DNA of 64,000 nt from Rhinopithecus roxellana (GCF_007565055.1 NC_044557.1:141860493-141924492), one strand, 5' to 3'. Positions 45,008 to 56,244 are shown, counted from the stretch's first letter. Numbers and translations are program-made. Notes: generated by a model from the sequence alone, not told the origin.

Positions 45008-45421
45008 AGTCAATAGGCTCTAGAGAATTTAAGCAAAACTTTACAAACCTAAAATGTAACAGGTTTTGAAGGCAGCATCTCTAGATAAATTGCTTTATAA
45101 AGTCTTCTCTGTGATCGGTAAATCAACGCCACGGCCAGCACTCTGCTATTATGATTACTCTAATGACATAGAACATTCTCTTCTGCCATCGAGGAGCTTT
45201 GAATCTAGTTTAAACCAATGACTCCCTTTTTGAGAGATGATAAATTTTAATGTTTGTTTTAATACTGAGTTACAGAGAAGGTGTAGCTCAAGAAGTTTTG
45301 TGAGAAGTTTTAGTATCTCTTGTATTTATTTCTCATTAACTTTTACCCAAATTCAGACCTGTCAGTGCTTGGTGAAGCGTAAACAATTTGCAATTTGCAC
45401 ATGGTGAATTGAAAGCTCATG
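45008..45421. other. Unassigned single-copy sequence
   Basis: Nothing recognised. Confidence 0.4.
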
Positions 45422-45435
45422 AAAATACAGATGTG

Positions 45436-45731
45436 CGCCCGGCGCAGTGGCTCACACCTGCAATCCCAGCACTTTGGGAGATTGAGGCGGGTGGATTGCT
45501 TGAGCCCAGGAGTTTGAGACCAGCCTGGGCAACATGGCAAAACCCTGTCTCTATCAAAATTACAAAAATTAGCCAGGTGGGTGCACCTGAAGTTCCAGCT
45601 ACTTGGGAGGCTGAGGTGGCAGGATCACTTGAGCCCAGGAGGTCAAGGCTGCAGTCAGCTATGATTGTGCCACTCCACTCCAGCCTGGGTGACAGAGTGA
45701 GACCTTGTCTCAAAAATAACAAAACAAAACA
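45436..45731 (+). mobile_element. AluJ
   Basis: GCCCGGCGCAGTGGCTCACA, GGATTGCTTGAGCCCAGGAG and GGTCAAGGCTGCAGTCAGCT. The repeat AAAA(T/A)ACAGATGTG is at 45422-45435 and 45731-45744. Confidence 0.93.
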
Positions 45732-45844
45732 AAAAACAGATGTGGGTTGAAGGACAAGCTTTACTGCTAACGTTATGTAAGCTTTACTTTTCTCATACCG
45801 TTTCTTTATCTAAAACTGAGTATAATTGTAACTATACTAAATGT

Positions 45845-46040
45845 GATACTCTACGACAATAATAATAAAATCTAACATTTATTGAACACTCACTAATAAT
45901 TTACATGCATTAATTCATTCACTATTCACTCTTCTCAGAAAGGTTTAAGAAACATGTCCAAGGTTAGTTGGCCAGTAAATGACAGAGCCAGGATTTGAAT
46001 ACCTGTCCCTTCCATAATCACCATGCTTGCTGCTTTTCTT
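45845..46040 (-). mobile_element. MIR
   Basis: CTAACATTTATTGAACACTC, TTACATGCATTAATTCATTC and GACAGAGCCAGGATTTGAAT: the MIR 3' end and body in reverse. Confidence 0.85.
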
Positions 46041-46274
46041 AAAAGCTGGAGATGAAGGTAAACCTTTTTTCACCTCAGACACCTTAGCTGTCTTTAGTGG
46101 GTCGTATAAATGGGCCTTTGTACTTTTAAAAACATATTGCCCTGATATAAGTTTCTATAAATGTGGAGAAAACACATGTAGTTATCTGATTGTATGATAT
46201 GGTTTTTTGTGTGCGCACAATGTAGTGCTCTGTTAGACCATTGCATATAAGGCTGTTAAGTTCAGGTAATACCT

Positions 46275-46570
46275 TGGCTGGGTGCAGTGGCTCACACCTA
46301 TAATCCCAGTTCTTTGGGAGGCTGAAGGGGATGGATCATCTGAGGTCAGGAGTTCGAGACCAGCCTGGCCAACGTGGTAAAACCCCGTCTCTACTAAAAA
46401 TACAAAAAGTATCCGGGCATGGTGGTGGGCACCTGTAATCCCAGTTACTTGGGAGGCTGAGGCAGAAGAATTGGTTGAACCCAGGAGGCAGAGGTTGCAG
46501 TGAGCCGAGATCATGCCATTGCACTCCAGCTTGGGCAACAAGAATGAAATTCCATCTCAAAAAAAAAAAA
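46275..46570 (+). mobile_element. AluS
   Basis: GGCTGGGTGCAGTGGCTCAC with both arms. Flanks TTCAGGTAATACCTT and TTCAGGTAATAGCTT are its target-site duplication. Confidence 0.95.
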
Positions 46571-46901
46571 AATTCAGGTAATAGCTTAATTGCAAATGAT
46601 ATATAGCAAATGTTTATTGAATATTATACTCTTTTTACTTCTTGGTCAATACCCCACTCTCAGCATTAGACAAATTATCTAGACAGAAAAATCAACAAAG
46701 AAACATTGCATTTAAATTGGACTTCAGATCAAGTGGACCCAACAGACATTGACAGAGCATTCTACCCAACAGCTGCAAAATATACATTCTCTTCATCAGC
46801 CCATGGAACATTCTCCAGGATAGAATGTATGTTAGGCCACAAAACAAGTCTCAACACTTTAAAAAAATATTCTTGGGCCACATGGAATAAAACTAAAAAT
46901 G

Positions 46902-47190
46902 GCCGGGCATGGGGGCTCACGCCTGTAATCCCAGCACTTTGGGGAGCTGAGGCAGGTGGATCACCTGAGATCAGAAGTTCAAGACCAGCCTGGTCAACAT
47001 GGTGAAATCCCATCTCTACTAAATATACAAAAAAGTAGCTGGGCGTGGTGGCGGACGCCTGTAGTCCCAGCTACTCGGGAGGCTGAGGCAGGAGAATGGC
47101 ATGAACCCGGGAGGTGGAGCTTGCAGTGAGCTGAGATCTCGCCACTGCACTCCAGCCTGGGCGATAGAGTGAGACTCCATCTCAAAAAAA

Positions 47191-47219
<29 letters not shown>
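46902..47219 (+). mobile_element. Alu with (AAAT)n tail
   Basis: The left arm resembles AluS and the right arm AluY. Nearly matching 14-bp duplications ATAAAAC(T/A)AAAAAT at 46888-46901 and 47220-47233 show a normal insertion. The tail at 47186-47224 is AAAT-type microsatellite. Confidence 0.93.
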
Positions 47220-47221
<2 letters not shown>

Positions 47222-47245
47222 AAAACAAAAAATCAATACCAATAT

Positions 47246-47519
47246 GCCTATCAGTCCCAACACTTTGGGAGTCTGAGGCAGGAGGATCACTTGAACCCAG
47301 GGAGTTCATGACCAGCCTGGGCAATATAGTGAGAGTCCATCTCTACAAAAAATTAAAAAGTTAGCTAGGTGTGATGGCACACACCTAGTCCCAGCTATGA
47401 GGAAGATTGAGGTGGGAGGATTGCTTGAGCCCAAGAATTCAAGGCTGCAATGAACCATGATCACATCACTGCAGTCCAGTCTGGGCGACAGAGTGAGACT
47501 ACAATTCAAAAAAACAAAA
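47246..47519 (+). mobile_element. AluJ, 5'-truncated
   Basis: Begins at CCTATCAGTCCCAACACTTT; GATTGCTTGAGCCCAAGAAT in the right arm. Flanked by AATCAATACC / AATCAAGGGG. Confidence 0.9.
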
Positions 47520-47929
47520 AATCAAGGGGAACTCTGGAAAATATGTAAATATATGGAAATTAAACAACATGCTCCTGAACGACCACTGGGTCAACAAAGA
47601 AATTAAGGTGGAAATAAAAGAAATTATAGAAACAAATAATGGAAAGAACATATCAAAACCTATAAGATTCAGCAAAAAAAGTGATGAGGGAAGTTTATGT
47701 CAATAAATGTCTCTATCTAAAAAGTGGAAATGTTACAAATTAGCAATCCAGCAATGTACCTAAAAGAGCTAAAAAAGCAAGAACAAACTAAACCCAAAAT
47801 TAGTAGAAGAAAATAAATAATAAATATCAGAGCAGAACTAAATGAAGTAGAGAAAAAAAATCAATAAAAAGGATTGGTGAAAGGAAAAATTGTTTTTTTG
47901 AAATGATAAACTAAATAGATAAAAGTAGA

Positions 47930-48600
47930 CTTTATTTTTTAGGGCAGATTTAAGTTTACAGCAAAATTAAGCAGAAAGTACAGAGAGTTCTTATATATCT
48001 CCTGCCTTCATGCATGCATAATCTCTCCCATAATCAACATTCCACCCTCAAGTGGTACATTTGTTAACAATCAATGAATCTACATTGACACATCATTATC
48101 ACCCAAAGCCCATAATTTTGGGTTCACTCTTGATATGGTATATTCTATGAGTTTTGACAAATGCATAGTGACATATATCCTCTATTGTAGTATACAGAAT
48201 AATTTCACTGCCCTAAAAATCCTCTGGGCTCTGCCTATTCACCCCCTCTCCCCACATAACCCAGTAATATTTTTTCTTTTTCTTTTCTTTTTTTTTGAGA
48301 CAAGGTCTCACTCTGTCATTCAGGGTGGCATGCAGTGGCATGATCTCAGTTCACTGCAACCTCCACCTTCAGAGCAAGAGATTCTCATGCCTCAGCCTCC
48401 CGAGCAGCTGGGATTACAGGTGCTCGCCATGACACCTGGCTAATTTTAGTATTTTAAGTAGAGACAGGGTTTCACCATGTTGGTCAAGTTGGTCTTGAGC
48501 TCCTGACCTCAGGTGATCTGCCCACCTCGGCCTCCCAAAGTGGTGGGATTACAGGCATGAGCCATTGCACCGAGCTATAACCCAGTAATTTTTAATATGT
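47930..48600 (-). mobile_element. Old L1 3' region split by an Alu
   Basis: TTACAGCAAAATTAAGCAGA, GTGGTACATTTGTTAACAAT and CATTGACACATCATTATCAC match an old L1 3' region in reverse. Opposite in orientation to the L1 pieces on both sides. Confidence 0.75.
48269..48576 (-). mobile_element. AluS
   Basis: GAGACAAGGTCTCACTCTGT to CATTGCACCGAGCT. Perfect 13-bp target-site duplication ATAACCCAGTAAT at 48256-48268 and 48577-48589. Confidence 0.95.
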
Positions 48601-48819
48601 TTTTCTTATACAAATAATATAGAAGGAGGAAGAAATATTTTCATCCAAATCATATAGGATGGTTAAGAATGTTTGCTCAGTATAGACATGAAACTAATTA
48701 TCAAGAATGTCAGACAAGTCTACCCAGCGCTATAACTGCAGAATGATAGGATGAGCCTTCATGTATCTTGTACTTAATTCGTCCCCTTCTGCGGTTAGGT
48801 GAAGATTTCTTAAACTGGT

Positions 48820-49830
48820 GATTAAAAACACTAACCACAAAAACAAAACTAATAAATCCTCAAGAACTAAGCATCAAAGGATAATGAGAAGGCAGGCCAC
48901 AGACTGGGAGAAAATACTTGCAGAGCTTACATGCATATAAAGGAAAACCTACAAACCGTTAGAAAAAGACAAACAACTGAATTTTAAAATGGGCAAAAGA
49001 CTTGAACAGATTCTTCCCAAAAGAAGTTACCCAATGGGCGTAATGGAATAAGTATATGCAAAAGTGCTCAGTCTCTTAGTTATCAGGGAAATGCCTATGA
49101 AAAAACCACATAGAGATGCCATGATGTGCCTATCAAGATGATGAGTTCAAAACAAAACAAAACAAAAAGCCTGACAATACAAACGTTGGAGACAATGTGG
49201 AGCAACTAGAACTCTCCTACGTTGCTGATGGGGGTATAAACTGGAAAGGTAACTTTGAAAAATAGTTTCGCAGGACTAAACTAAAGCTAAACATCTGTGT
49301 ATCGCGTACAAGGTACATACAGAAGAGAAGCTAATGCTTTTGTCCACCACAAGTAATGTGTAAGAATGTTCCAGGAATGTTCATGGCAACTATATTCATA
49401 ATAAACCAAACCCAAAAACAACCCAAATGTTCAACGATAGTAGAATTGGTAAATGAGTTGGGGTATATTCATACAATGGATTATACTACAAGCAATAGGA
49501 AGAAACAAACAATTGTTGCCTGTAACAAAATGGCTCACTGAAAAAATGTTTAGCAAAGGAGGCCAGGCACAAAAGTACCTACTCTCGTGTGTGTGTGTGT
49601 ATAAAGTTCAAATACAGGCAAAACGATGGTGATGAAATTTAGAATAGTATAATATTAATTACTTCCATGTTCAAGGGCAGTGAACAGTAATTGAGAAGAG
49701 ATGTAACAGAGCCTTTGGGATGCTGGAATGTTCTATATCTTGATTTAAGTAGTTCTGCACAAATGAATACACATGAAAATTCATCAGGTTAAGATTCACA
49801 CACTTTACACCTGAATAAAAAAGAAAACAA
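48820..49830 (+). mobile_element. Ancient L1 3' part (L1M-like)
   Basis: GCCACAGACTGGGAGAAAAT, GTTATCAGGGAAATGCCTAT, GGAGACAATGTGGAGCAACT, then 3' UTR (GGTTAAGATTCACACACTTT). Likely the same element as 46640-47900, with the middle lost. Confidence 0.85.
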
Positions 49831-50504
49831 AATCATTCTGATTAATATAATAAAATACATATTTCCATGATAAATATTATGTTTATAGCTGTGAAAGATT
49901 AAAAGACTGAAAAAGTACTGAGTATTAATCTAGTCAAAAGGGTCTGACTGCCTTTGCTAAATACGGAATTCGTATGGAAAAATTCCACTTTACTCCTGCA
50001 GTGGAGTGCAGTGATTCCATCAGTGGGACACTTGGGGGAGAATATTGAATAACTTTCACCCAGTGAATATGCTTTTTGTTAGGAGATGCTTGCTTCTAAT
50101 TGCTTTAAATTTGTGAGTCAGAAATTGGAGGAAGAGGGAGTGGAACCATTCCCCACCCGTCTCCCCTTGGCGCCCCTACTGACCACAGATCCTTGGCTTT
50201 GAGTCTTATTAGAGGTTTTCTGCCCAATTTTATGGTTTTCCACGTTCTAAAACACACATTGTATAAATAAATGACACATACTTAGGGCTTGCAGATGCCT
50301 TTAGATGTTTCTCAAAATTCCCTGTGGGCCAGTTCTCCACCTTCCTGGCATTTGGACTTGAATTCACAGGTAATAGTTGGAATTTTACTTTGGACTTTCA
50401 TTTGTCTATTGTCCCAGTGGCTCTAGGTAGGATTTGATTAGGGTTAGCCCATAGGATTTCAGTAAACAAATTTTAGAAATTGTTGGAAAGGTCACATCCA
50501 CCAA
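49831..50504. other. Unassigned single-copy sequence
   Basis: About 670 bp; nothing recognised. Confidence 0.4.
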
Positions 50505-50516
50505 AATAAAATTTTA

Positions 50517-50817
50517 TTTATTTTTTTTTTTTTTGAGACGGAGTCTCGCTCTGTCTCCCAGGCTGGAGTGCAGTGGCCGGATCTCAGCTCACTGCAAGCT
50601 CCGCCTCCCGGGTTTACGCCATTCTCCTGCCTCAGCCTCCCGAGTAGCTGGGACTACAGGCGCTCGCCACCTCGCCCGGCTAGTTTTTTAGTATTTTTTA
50701 GTAGAGACGGGGTTTCACCGTGTTAGCCAGGATGGTCTCGATCTCCTGACCTCGTGATCCGCCCGTCTCGGCCTCCCAAAGTGCTGGAATTACAGGCTTG
50801 AGCCACCGCGCCCGGCC
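50517..50817 (-). mobile_element. AluY, Old World monkey type
   Basis: GGCCGGATCTCAGCTCACTG, CGCCACCTCGCCCGGCTAGT and CAGGCTTGAGCCACCGCGCC. Target-site duplication AATAAAATTTTA at 50505-50516 and 50818-50829. Close to consensus. Confidence 0.96.
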
Positions 50818-50829
50818 AATAAAATTTTA

Positions 50830-51351
50830 ATGATGTCCCTAATGCATGTTAATAATCTGTTGGTATATCATAGGCTGCATTCTGTAAAACTTAACTGGAA
50901 CATATCAAATATAATTGGTAAAGGTAGAATTCAGTCAGCTCCTACCTTCAAGTTCAAGGATACATCCTGCTGGCTAGGCAGAAAGGAGAGGCTGAAATTT
51001 CTGCATAGCAGCTTGACTTAAGGTTTCTGCAAGGACAGCATACTAGAAATGATAAAGAATGTCTGCAAGCTCTTTCTTCACTTACCACTAACTGTACCAG
51101 ATTAGGAGGAGTAAAATATCCAGGATCTGGAGAAGATGGAGCCTTACGTTATCTTGACGTCCGGTATCAGGTGCAGATTAGAGCTAAGGGCTTACGTGGT
51201 GAAACATCATTCTGAGATTGTAAATACTCTCCCATTGCTCATCCAGCCATGTGCAGGACATAATAGTTTCTAATTGCTCTGAGTCTGTGGATTCCTGAAT
51301 CCTCATTCATCCATGGCCAAGCTGGGGTTTTGGTACACAGACAATGATGAT
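50830..51351. other. Unassigned single-copy sequence
   Basis: About 520 bp; nothing recognised. Confidence 0.4.
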
Positions 51352-51365
51352 AAGAAGTACTTTCT

Positions 51366-51572
51366 GGGGGGAGGGGGGAGGGATTGCATTGGGAGTTATA
51401 CCTGATGTAAATGACGAGTTGATGGGTGCGGACGAGTTGATGGGTGCTGACGAGTTGATGGGTGCAGCACACCAACATGGCACAAATATACATATGTAAC
51501 AAACCTGCATGTTATGCACATGTACCCTAGAACTTAAAGTATAATAATAATAATAAATAAAAATAAAAATAA
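51366..51572 (+). mobile_element. L1PA 3' end, 5'-truncated, with internal triplication
   Basis: A 207-bp insertion: GGGGGGAGGGGGGAGGG (G-quadruplex type), GTTATACCTGATGTAAATG, three 18-bp units, ACCAACATGGCACAAATATA and a TAA-rich tail. Perfect target-site duplication AAGAAGTACTTTCT at 51352-51365 and 51573-51586. Confidence 0.94.
51413..51466 (+). repeat. 18-bp tandem repeat, 3 units, inside L1 3' UTR
   Basis: GACGAGTTGATGGGTGC plus G, T or A at 51413-51430, 51431-51448 and 51449-51466. The normal L1 3' UTR has this block once. Confidence 0.95.
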
Positions 51573-51941
51573 AAGAAGTACTTTCTTCCCTTTGTCCCTG
51601 CAGATGGCTGCAAAATGAATCTTTTCAGGATTTTATCATTGGAGTGTCAGGTCAGATCCATGAGATAGGAATGTCAAGTTGGCTAAAGGACATTTTAAAG
51701 TGAATTTATTAAAATGATTCTAAGAGAGAATTAAAATTGTGCTAAGGAATTTTTTTACTGGGTTTACACAAAAACTTCATGTTAGTAGTTATTTACGTGT
51801 CTTTGAAAAGTAGAATTTTGAGAATTGAAATTGCTAGTGTATAATTCCTTAGTCAATTTTCTTTATGCTTGCTGTGATTTCTATCCTCCGTGACTCATTT
51901 CTTTCCCCTCAGCTTAGAGACACTTTATAAAGTGTGATTAG

Positions 51942-52175
51942 GTGTTAAGTGTGTAGATTCTAGAGCCAAGGTAACCGAATTCAAACCCTAGCCTCCTAGC
52001 TGCATGATCTTAGGCATTATTACTTAACCTCTATCTGACCTTTCTTCATTTGTCACAAGGTGGGGGTGATTATTAGAAAACCTAGCTCACAGGGTCATTG
52101 GTAAGATGGATGAGTAAGTAGAGACAAAGCTCCTAGCACAGTATCTGGCACACAGTAAACACTGCGTTAAGGATC
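51942..52175 (+). mobile_element. MIR, nearly complete
   Basis: TAGATTCTAGAGCCAAGGTA, AACCGAATTCAAACCCTAGC and CTAGCACAGTATCTGGCACA, in the forward direction and in order. Confidence 0.88.
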
Positions 52176-52375
52176 AACTTTGTCTCCGTTCTTGCTGAGG
52201 GACTCCCCTGTATCTTTCACCCCATGGCTTGGCTCTTGCTGATGCTTTTTCTTTCCCAGTCTTAACTCCAGGCTTTGCTCTACATCAGCATGCCAACTTT
52301 GTTTGTTTCTTGGTATAGTTTATTCAAAAGTTTTTGAATCCTAAGATCTGGGTGGTGGAGAATGAGGAGATTCTT

Positions 52376-52463
52376 TTTTTTTTTTTTTTTTTTTTTGAGA
52401 CGGAGTCTCGCTCAGTTGCCCAGGCTGGAGTGCAGTGGCGCGATCTCGGCTCACTGCAAGCTC
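52376..52463 (-). mobile_element. Alu, strongly 5'-truncated (88 bp), recent
   Basis: Poly-T, then GAGACGGAGTCTCGCTCAGT to TCTCGGCTCACTGCAAGCTC, then it stops. Perfect 18-bp target-site duplication GAGAATGAGGAGATTCTT at 52358-52375 and 52464-52481. Confidence 0.96.
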
Positions 52464-52684
52464 GAGAATGAGGAGATTCTTATTGACCTTCATTACATGC
52501 CTACAAAGACCTTGGTGTAGTATGTGAAGACTGTCACTTGCTAAGTGACTCATTCATTACCCAATACTATCATGCACGAGTCATAAGACAATTGGAAGGC
52601 ACAGATGAAAAGAACAGCCATCTACTTTAATTGCTCTGTTTTGGAAATAATGCATAATATTAAAACCACAACTCCAAATCATAA

Positions 52685-53290
52685 AGCCTAAGGTTTGGAA
52701 GAGACGGAAGATCACTCAGCCTAACCACCCAGGTGATGCTTGTGTGTATTTGCAATATTCTCTACAGAAGGTTCAGCCTCAATTAAGTCTACCCTGCCAT
52801 GATACTCTTACCAACTCAAGAAGCAGTTTATTTTATCTTTTAGATAGCTCAGATTCTTTGCAAGTTCTTTCTAACTTTAGTCAAAATTTATATACTCGCA
52901 GTTTCCATCCATTATGTATTTTCATTTATTAATTTACTCTTGAAGTCTTATGGAATAAATGTTATACATCGTTCCGTTAAAAGCCCTCCAGATATTTGCT
53001 GACTGCTAGTATGTTTCTTCTGCAGTCCTCTCTGGATATTCCAGTCCAGCTAAATATTACTCATCTTCTCCAATGTGGATGGTCTGTTCTGAATGAGCTA
53101 TGATTTCTTAATATCCTTTAAATATTGGTCCCAAAGTGAACCCAATACTCCATTTATAGTTGGGTAAGTCCAAAGTAGTTACTACCTGTGTCTACTATTC
53201 TAGCTTCGAGATGGTTATACTTCTATTAGTGAACTGCAAGATCTTCTTAGCTTGTTTTTGGTAGCTACATCATCTTTGTGAATAATATTG
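52685..53290 (-). mobile_element. CR1/L3 LINE relic
   Basis: In reverse: TTCTAACTTTAGTCAAAATT, CTCCAGATATTTGCTGACTG, TCTCTGGATATTCCAGTCCA, AACCCAATACTCCATTTATA and ATGGTTATACTTCTATTAGT match CR1/L3 blocks in order. A LINE class inactive since before placental mammals radiated. Confidence 0.8.
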
Positions 53291-53419
53291 TATTAATTCT
53301 GTTCAAATGACTTTTTCCATGCCCTAAGACAGACCTAACTAGCAGCTTATTCTTTGGAGTTTCCACAGCACTTTGTATGGATTGCTACTGTAAAACAAAA
53401 CCCAAAAGTTTACCTACAG

Positions 53420-53715
53420 TTATACACCGCATCAGAACATCTTGGTCAGTGGTGTACCGCATGTACAATGTAGTCCCATAAGATTATAACACCATATTTT
53501 TACTGTACTCTTTCTATATTTGGATATGTTTAGATTCACATATGCTTATCGTTGTGTTATAATTTCCTACAGTATTCCATACAGTAAATGTTGTACAGGT
53601 TTGTAGCCATCTAGATTTGTGTAAGTACACTCTATGACATTCACACAATGGCAAAATCACCTAATGATGCTTTTCATAGACTGTATCCCTGTTGTTAAGT
53701 GATACATGAGTGTAT
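53420..53715 (-). mobile_element. MER2-type Tigger DNA transposon
   Basis: AGTCCCATAAGATTATAACA, TGTACAGGTTTGTAGCCATC, GTGTAAGTACACTCTATGAC and TTGTTAAGTGATACATGAGT match MER2 in reverse, with an internal deletion. Confidence 0.82.
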
Positions 53716-54852
53716 GTTATTTTATTGTGTTCTTATTCTAATTATTTTATTGTTTTCTTGCATTTGACTATGAACCCTGCATAGCTAAATTTTTTGTTAT
53801 TTTGTTGCAGTGACTAATAACCCATCTGTTATTCAAAACATGTTTGTCAAATAATTGTTGAACTAATCCCTTGATAGAGCTTTTTAAGGTAACTCTAGTT
53901 AACAAAGACCACTGCACCATAATGTCATATGGAAATTTAGTTATCAGAGGCCCACAGAGATTGATAGCCCCATCTCCTTCTCTAGAATCCTGCTTATACC
54001 TAAACCATCAAGCTAAAGGTTTGTATAGCGGAAGTCTAATGGACATCAGGAAAGAGAATTATTAAACCCAGTAGCTTAGTCAAGTGCATGCCCTACGTAT
54101 GCCTGTAACTGTACAACCATTGGAAATATTATGCAAGAGTGTGGATAGATCACTTTGCAGAGTCAGCACCCACCATGGCAAAGCAATCAGTTTTAGAAGA
54201 CAGAGGCCATGTGCGAGCCTGTTCCAAGGAAACCTGAGCCTGGAAACTTGCAGTGAATTCGGCTGCCTTGGCAGTTACATCTCATCTGGCAGCCTGGAAC
54301 AAGAAAACTTATTTGGAGAACAAGCATGCCTTTTAGGAGATGGTGATGAGTCTGATCTTAAACTGAAAACTAGGGGCCTAGGAGATGATGGTTCTGTTTA
54401 TGTTATTTGTGTTCTACATATACTGCCTATCCTTCCTTAAGTGGTCTTTGGTTAATACATATTCCTCACTAACGGTTGCTGTATTGAACACAGAGGAACA
54501 AACACACCTCCAGACCTTCATTCTACTGGATTTTGCAAACCCGATATTCAATTTCCAGCTCAGCTTTGATAGTAATATTTCCAAATGATAAGGAACAGGA
54601 AATGCTGCAACAAGTTCTCTTGACAATGAGGTCCCGTGTGCCTAGGTTTTGTAGAACGTACTGAAAAAGTAGGTGGCCATGTCTTTGATATGCTTTATAA
54701 GGTGCATCCAACTACAGTTTCCTTCCTTTCTACCCAATAATTCCCATTAGTGAAGTTAGGCCTAAAATAAATAAAGTTGTTTTTTATAAACTATTATTAA
54801 AGGGCATTTCCACTACCTGAGAAGGAAGGGAAGACATTCTAGCTCACTGTTA
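53716..54852. other. Unassigned single-copy sequence, 1.1 kb
   Basis: Contains the longest non-repeat plus-strand frame (54084-54440, 118 codons), with no domain, signal or splice evidence seen. I make no gene call. Confidence 0.4.
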
Positions 54853-54961
54853 TTAGCACCGTAGGAGGCACTGGTGAATCAACACCTGAAACTGTACAAA
54901 TTCCAAACAATCAGTGCTGAGAGGGAGAGCGGGCAGTGACTGAACGTGGCCCCAGACCCAC

Positions 54962-55265
54962 CTGTGAAGCCTCCTGAAGACACTGAACAGCCGGATGCAG
55001 AGAATGCCAAGTGCTGCGGGGGCACAAAGGTTCCAGGCCAAGGTCAAGGGTGTCCCAGTGCACTGGGCCAGCATCTTAGGGAGGAAGGGGTAAAGCAAGG
55101 GAAAGAAGAAGCCTAGATTCACCCACAATTTGATCTGTGAGGAGTGTTGCTTATGAGTGGCATCCTTTGCAACTGTAGCTTTGGAGGGAAAACAAATGAA
55201 ATCTATGCTATAAATTCCCAGTAACATCCTGCCTGAGGCAGAGGCAGTCACTCTGTAAGACCCCA
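54962..55265 (-). other. Candidate internal exon, open reading frame on minus strand
   Basis: Read leftward, CTTTTCCCTGTCTGCACAG (acceptor, AG at 55267-55266) starts a 304-bp segment open in one frame, ending CTTCACAG, followed by GTGGGT (54961-54956). The open frame spans 54853-55290 (145 codons) and encodes a hydrophobic stretch, LWVNLGFFFPLLYPF to LGILCIRLF, that could be one or two membrane segments. I recognise no family. It could equally be chance, or an old pseudogene. Confidence 0.25.
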
Positions 55266-55290
55266 CTGTGCAGACAGGGAAAAGAGACAT

Positions 55291-55923
55291 AACTGCAGCT
55301 GATTCTGCAAACAGTGGCCACAGTGTCCTACCAAGATGACAGAACAGAGGTCACAGCCACCCTCTAAAGGGCCTCGGGTCTGGCACCCACCCCTCCACCA
55401 CTGCCTTCTTGCCAAACTCGTAAACACTCAAGCTGGAAAAAGCTGACAATCATGTCTTCATCTCCCACCCCTGTTGGAACTTTCTTGGATGAATCACGTC
55501 ATAAAGCTTCCCCCTCATGCAGAGGAAGGCTTCTTACAATTTTTTTTCTCTTACTTTAGGAAATTTGAACAAATAATATTTTTTTCAAGTAAAATATGCA
55601 AATATTTATTTTTAAATATTTGCATGTCAAAATACACTCAGGCCCAGAAAGTATTCTTAATGGGAGAGTCATCAGATCTCGGTATTGAAGGCACTGTGTT
55701 TTGGCAGGTTTTATTTATGGTTATAGACAAATAAAAAAAAAGAGCATCTGAAAATGAAAATGGTTAAATAGACTGGCCCACACCTTACCAATTTCTTTCT
55801 TTTATTTTCTTTTTGCTCTGGGCCTGAGACCAGCATGGAAAAGTTTTAGCATCTAAATAGACTCTTTCAGGAAGTTTTGGATGCTGATGAAGACAGCGTA
55901 AAGAAAAGTGGTGTGCCACCCAA
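55291..55923. other. Unassigned single-copy sequence
   Basis: Includes the octamer palindrome at 55596-55625. No named repeat. Confidence 0.4.
55596..55625. promoter_or_regulatory. Palindrome with two converging POU octamer motifs
   Basis: Arms ATGCAAATATTTA (55596-55608) and TAAATATTTGCAT (55613-55625) are perfectly complementary, with a TTTT loop. Each arm ends in the octamer ATGCAAAT, the core site of POU-family factors. Function unproven. Confidence 0.45.
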
Positions 55924-55934
55924 ACTTGAGCTTT

Positions 55935-56233
55935 TTTTTTTCTTTTTTTTTGAGACAGAGTCATGCTCTGTTGCCCAGGCTGGAGTGCAGTGGTGCTATC
56001 TTGGCGCACTGTAACCTCCACCTGCTGGATTCAAGCGATTCTCTTGCCTCAGATTCCTGAGTAGCTGGGATTACAGGCACCCACCACTGTGCCTGGCTAA
56101 TTTTTGTAGTTTAGTAGAGACGGGGGTTTCATCATGTTGGCCAGGCTGGTCTCGAACTCCTGACCTCAAGTGATCCGCCCACCTTGGCCTCTCAAAGTGT
56201 TGGGATTACAGGCATGAGCCACCGCACCCAGCC
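55935..56233 (-). mobile_element. AluS
   Basis: TTTTTTTTTCTTTTTTTTT, GAGACAGAGTCATGCTCTGT, ending CCGCACCCAGCC. Flanks ACTTGAGCTTT and ACTTGTGCTTT. Confidence 0.95.
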
Positions 56234-56244
56234 ACTTGTGCTTT

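Larger units (their letters stand above)
46640..47900 (+). mobile_element. L1 ORF2 fragment split by two Alus
   Basis: ORF2 pieces: AACAGACATTGACAGAGCAT (46741), TAGAATGTATGTTAGGCCAC (46821), then after the Alus GGTCAACAAAGAAATTAAGG (47588) and CCCAAAATTAGTAGAAGAAA (47795). Frames are broken. It ends near GAAATGATAAACTAAATAG. Confidence 0.9.

Noticed and set aside
46902..47219. AluS/AluY chimera from Alu-Alu recombination with deletion
   Set aside because: Nearly identical 14-bp flanks ATAAAAC(T/A)AAAAAT show an ordinary insertion. Mixed diagnostic bases are better explained by gene conversion or an intermediate subfamily.
54084..54440. 118-codon plus-strand frame as a gene
   Set aside because: No domain, signal peptide, splice sites or promoter seen. 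Its length is possible by chance in 64 kb.
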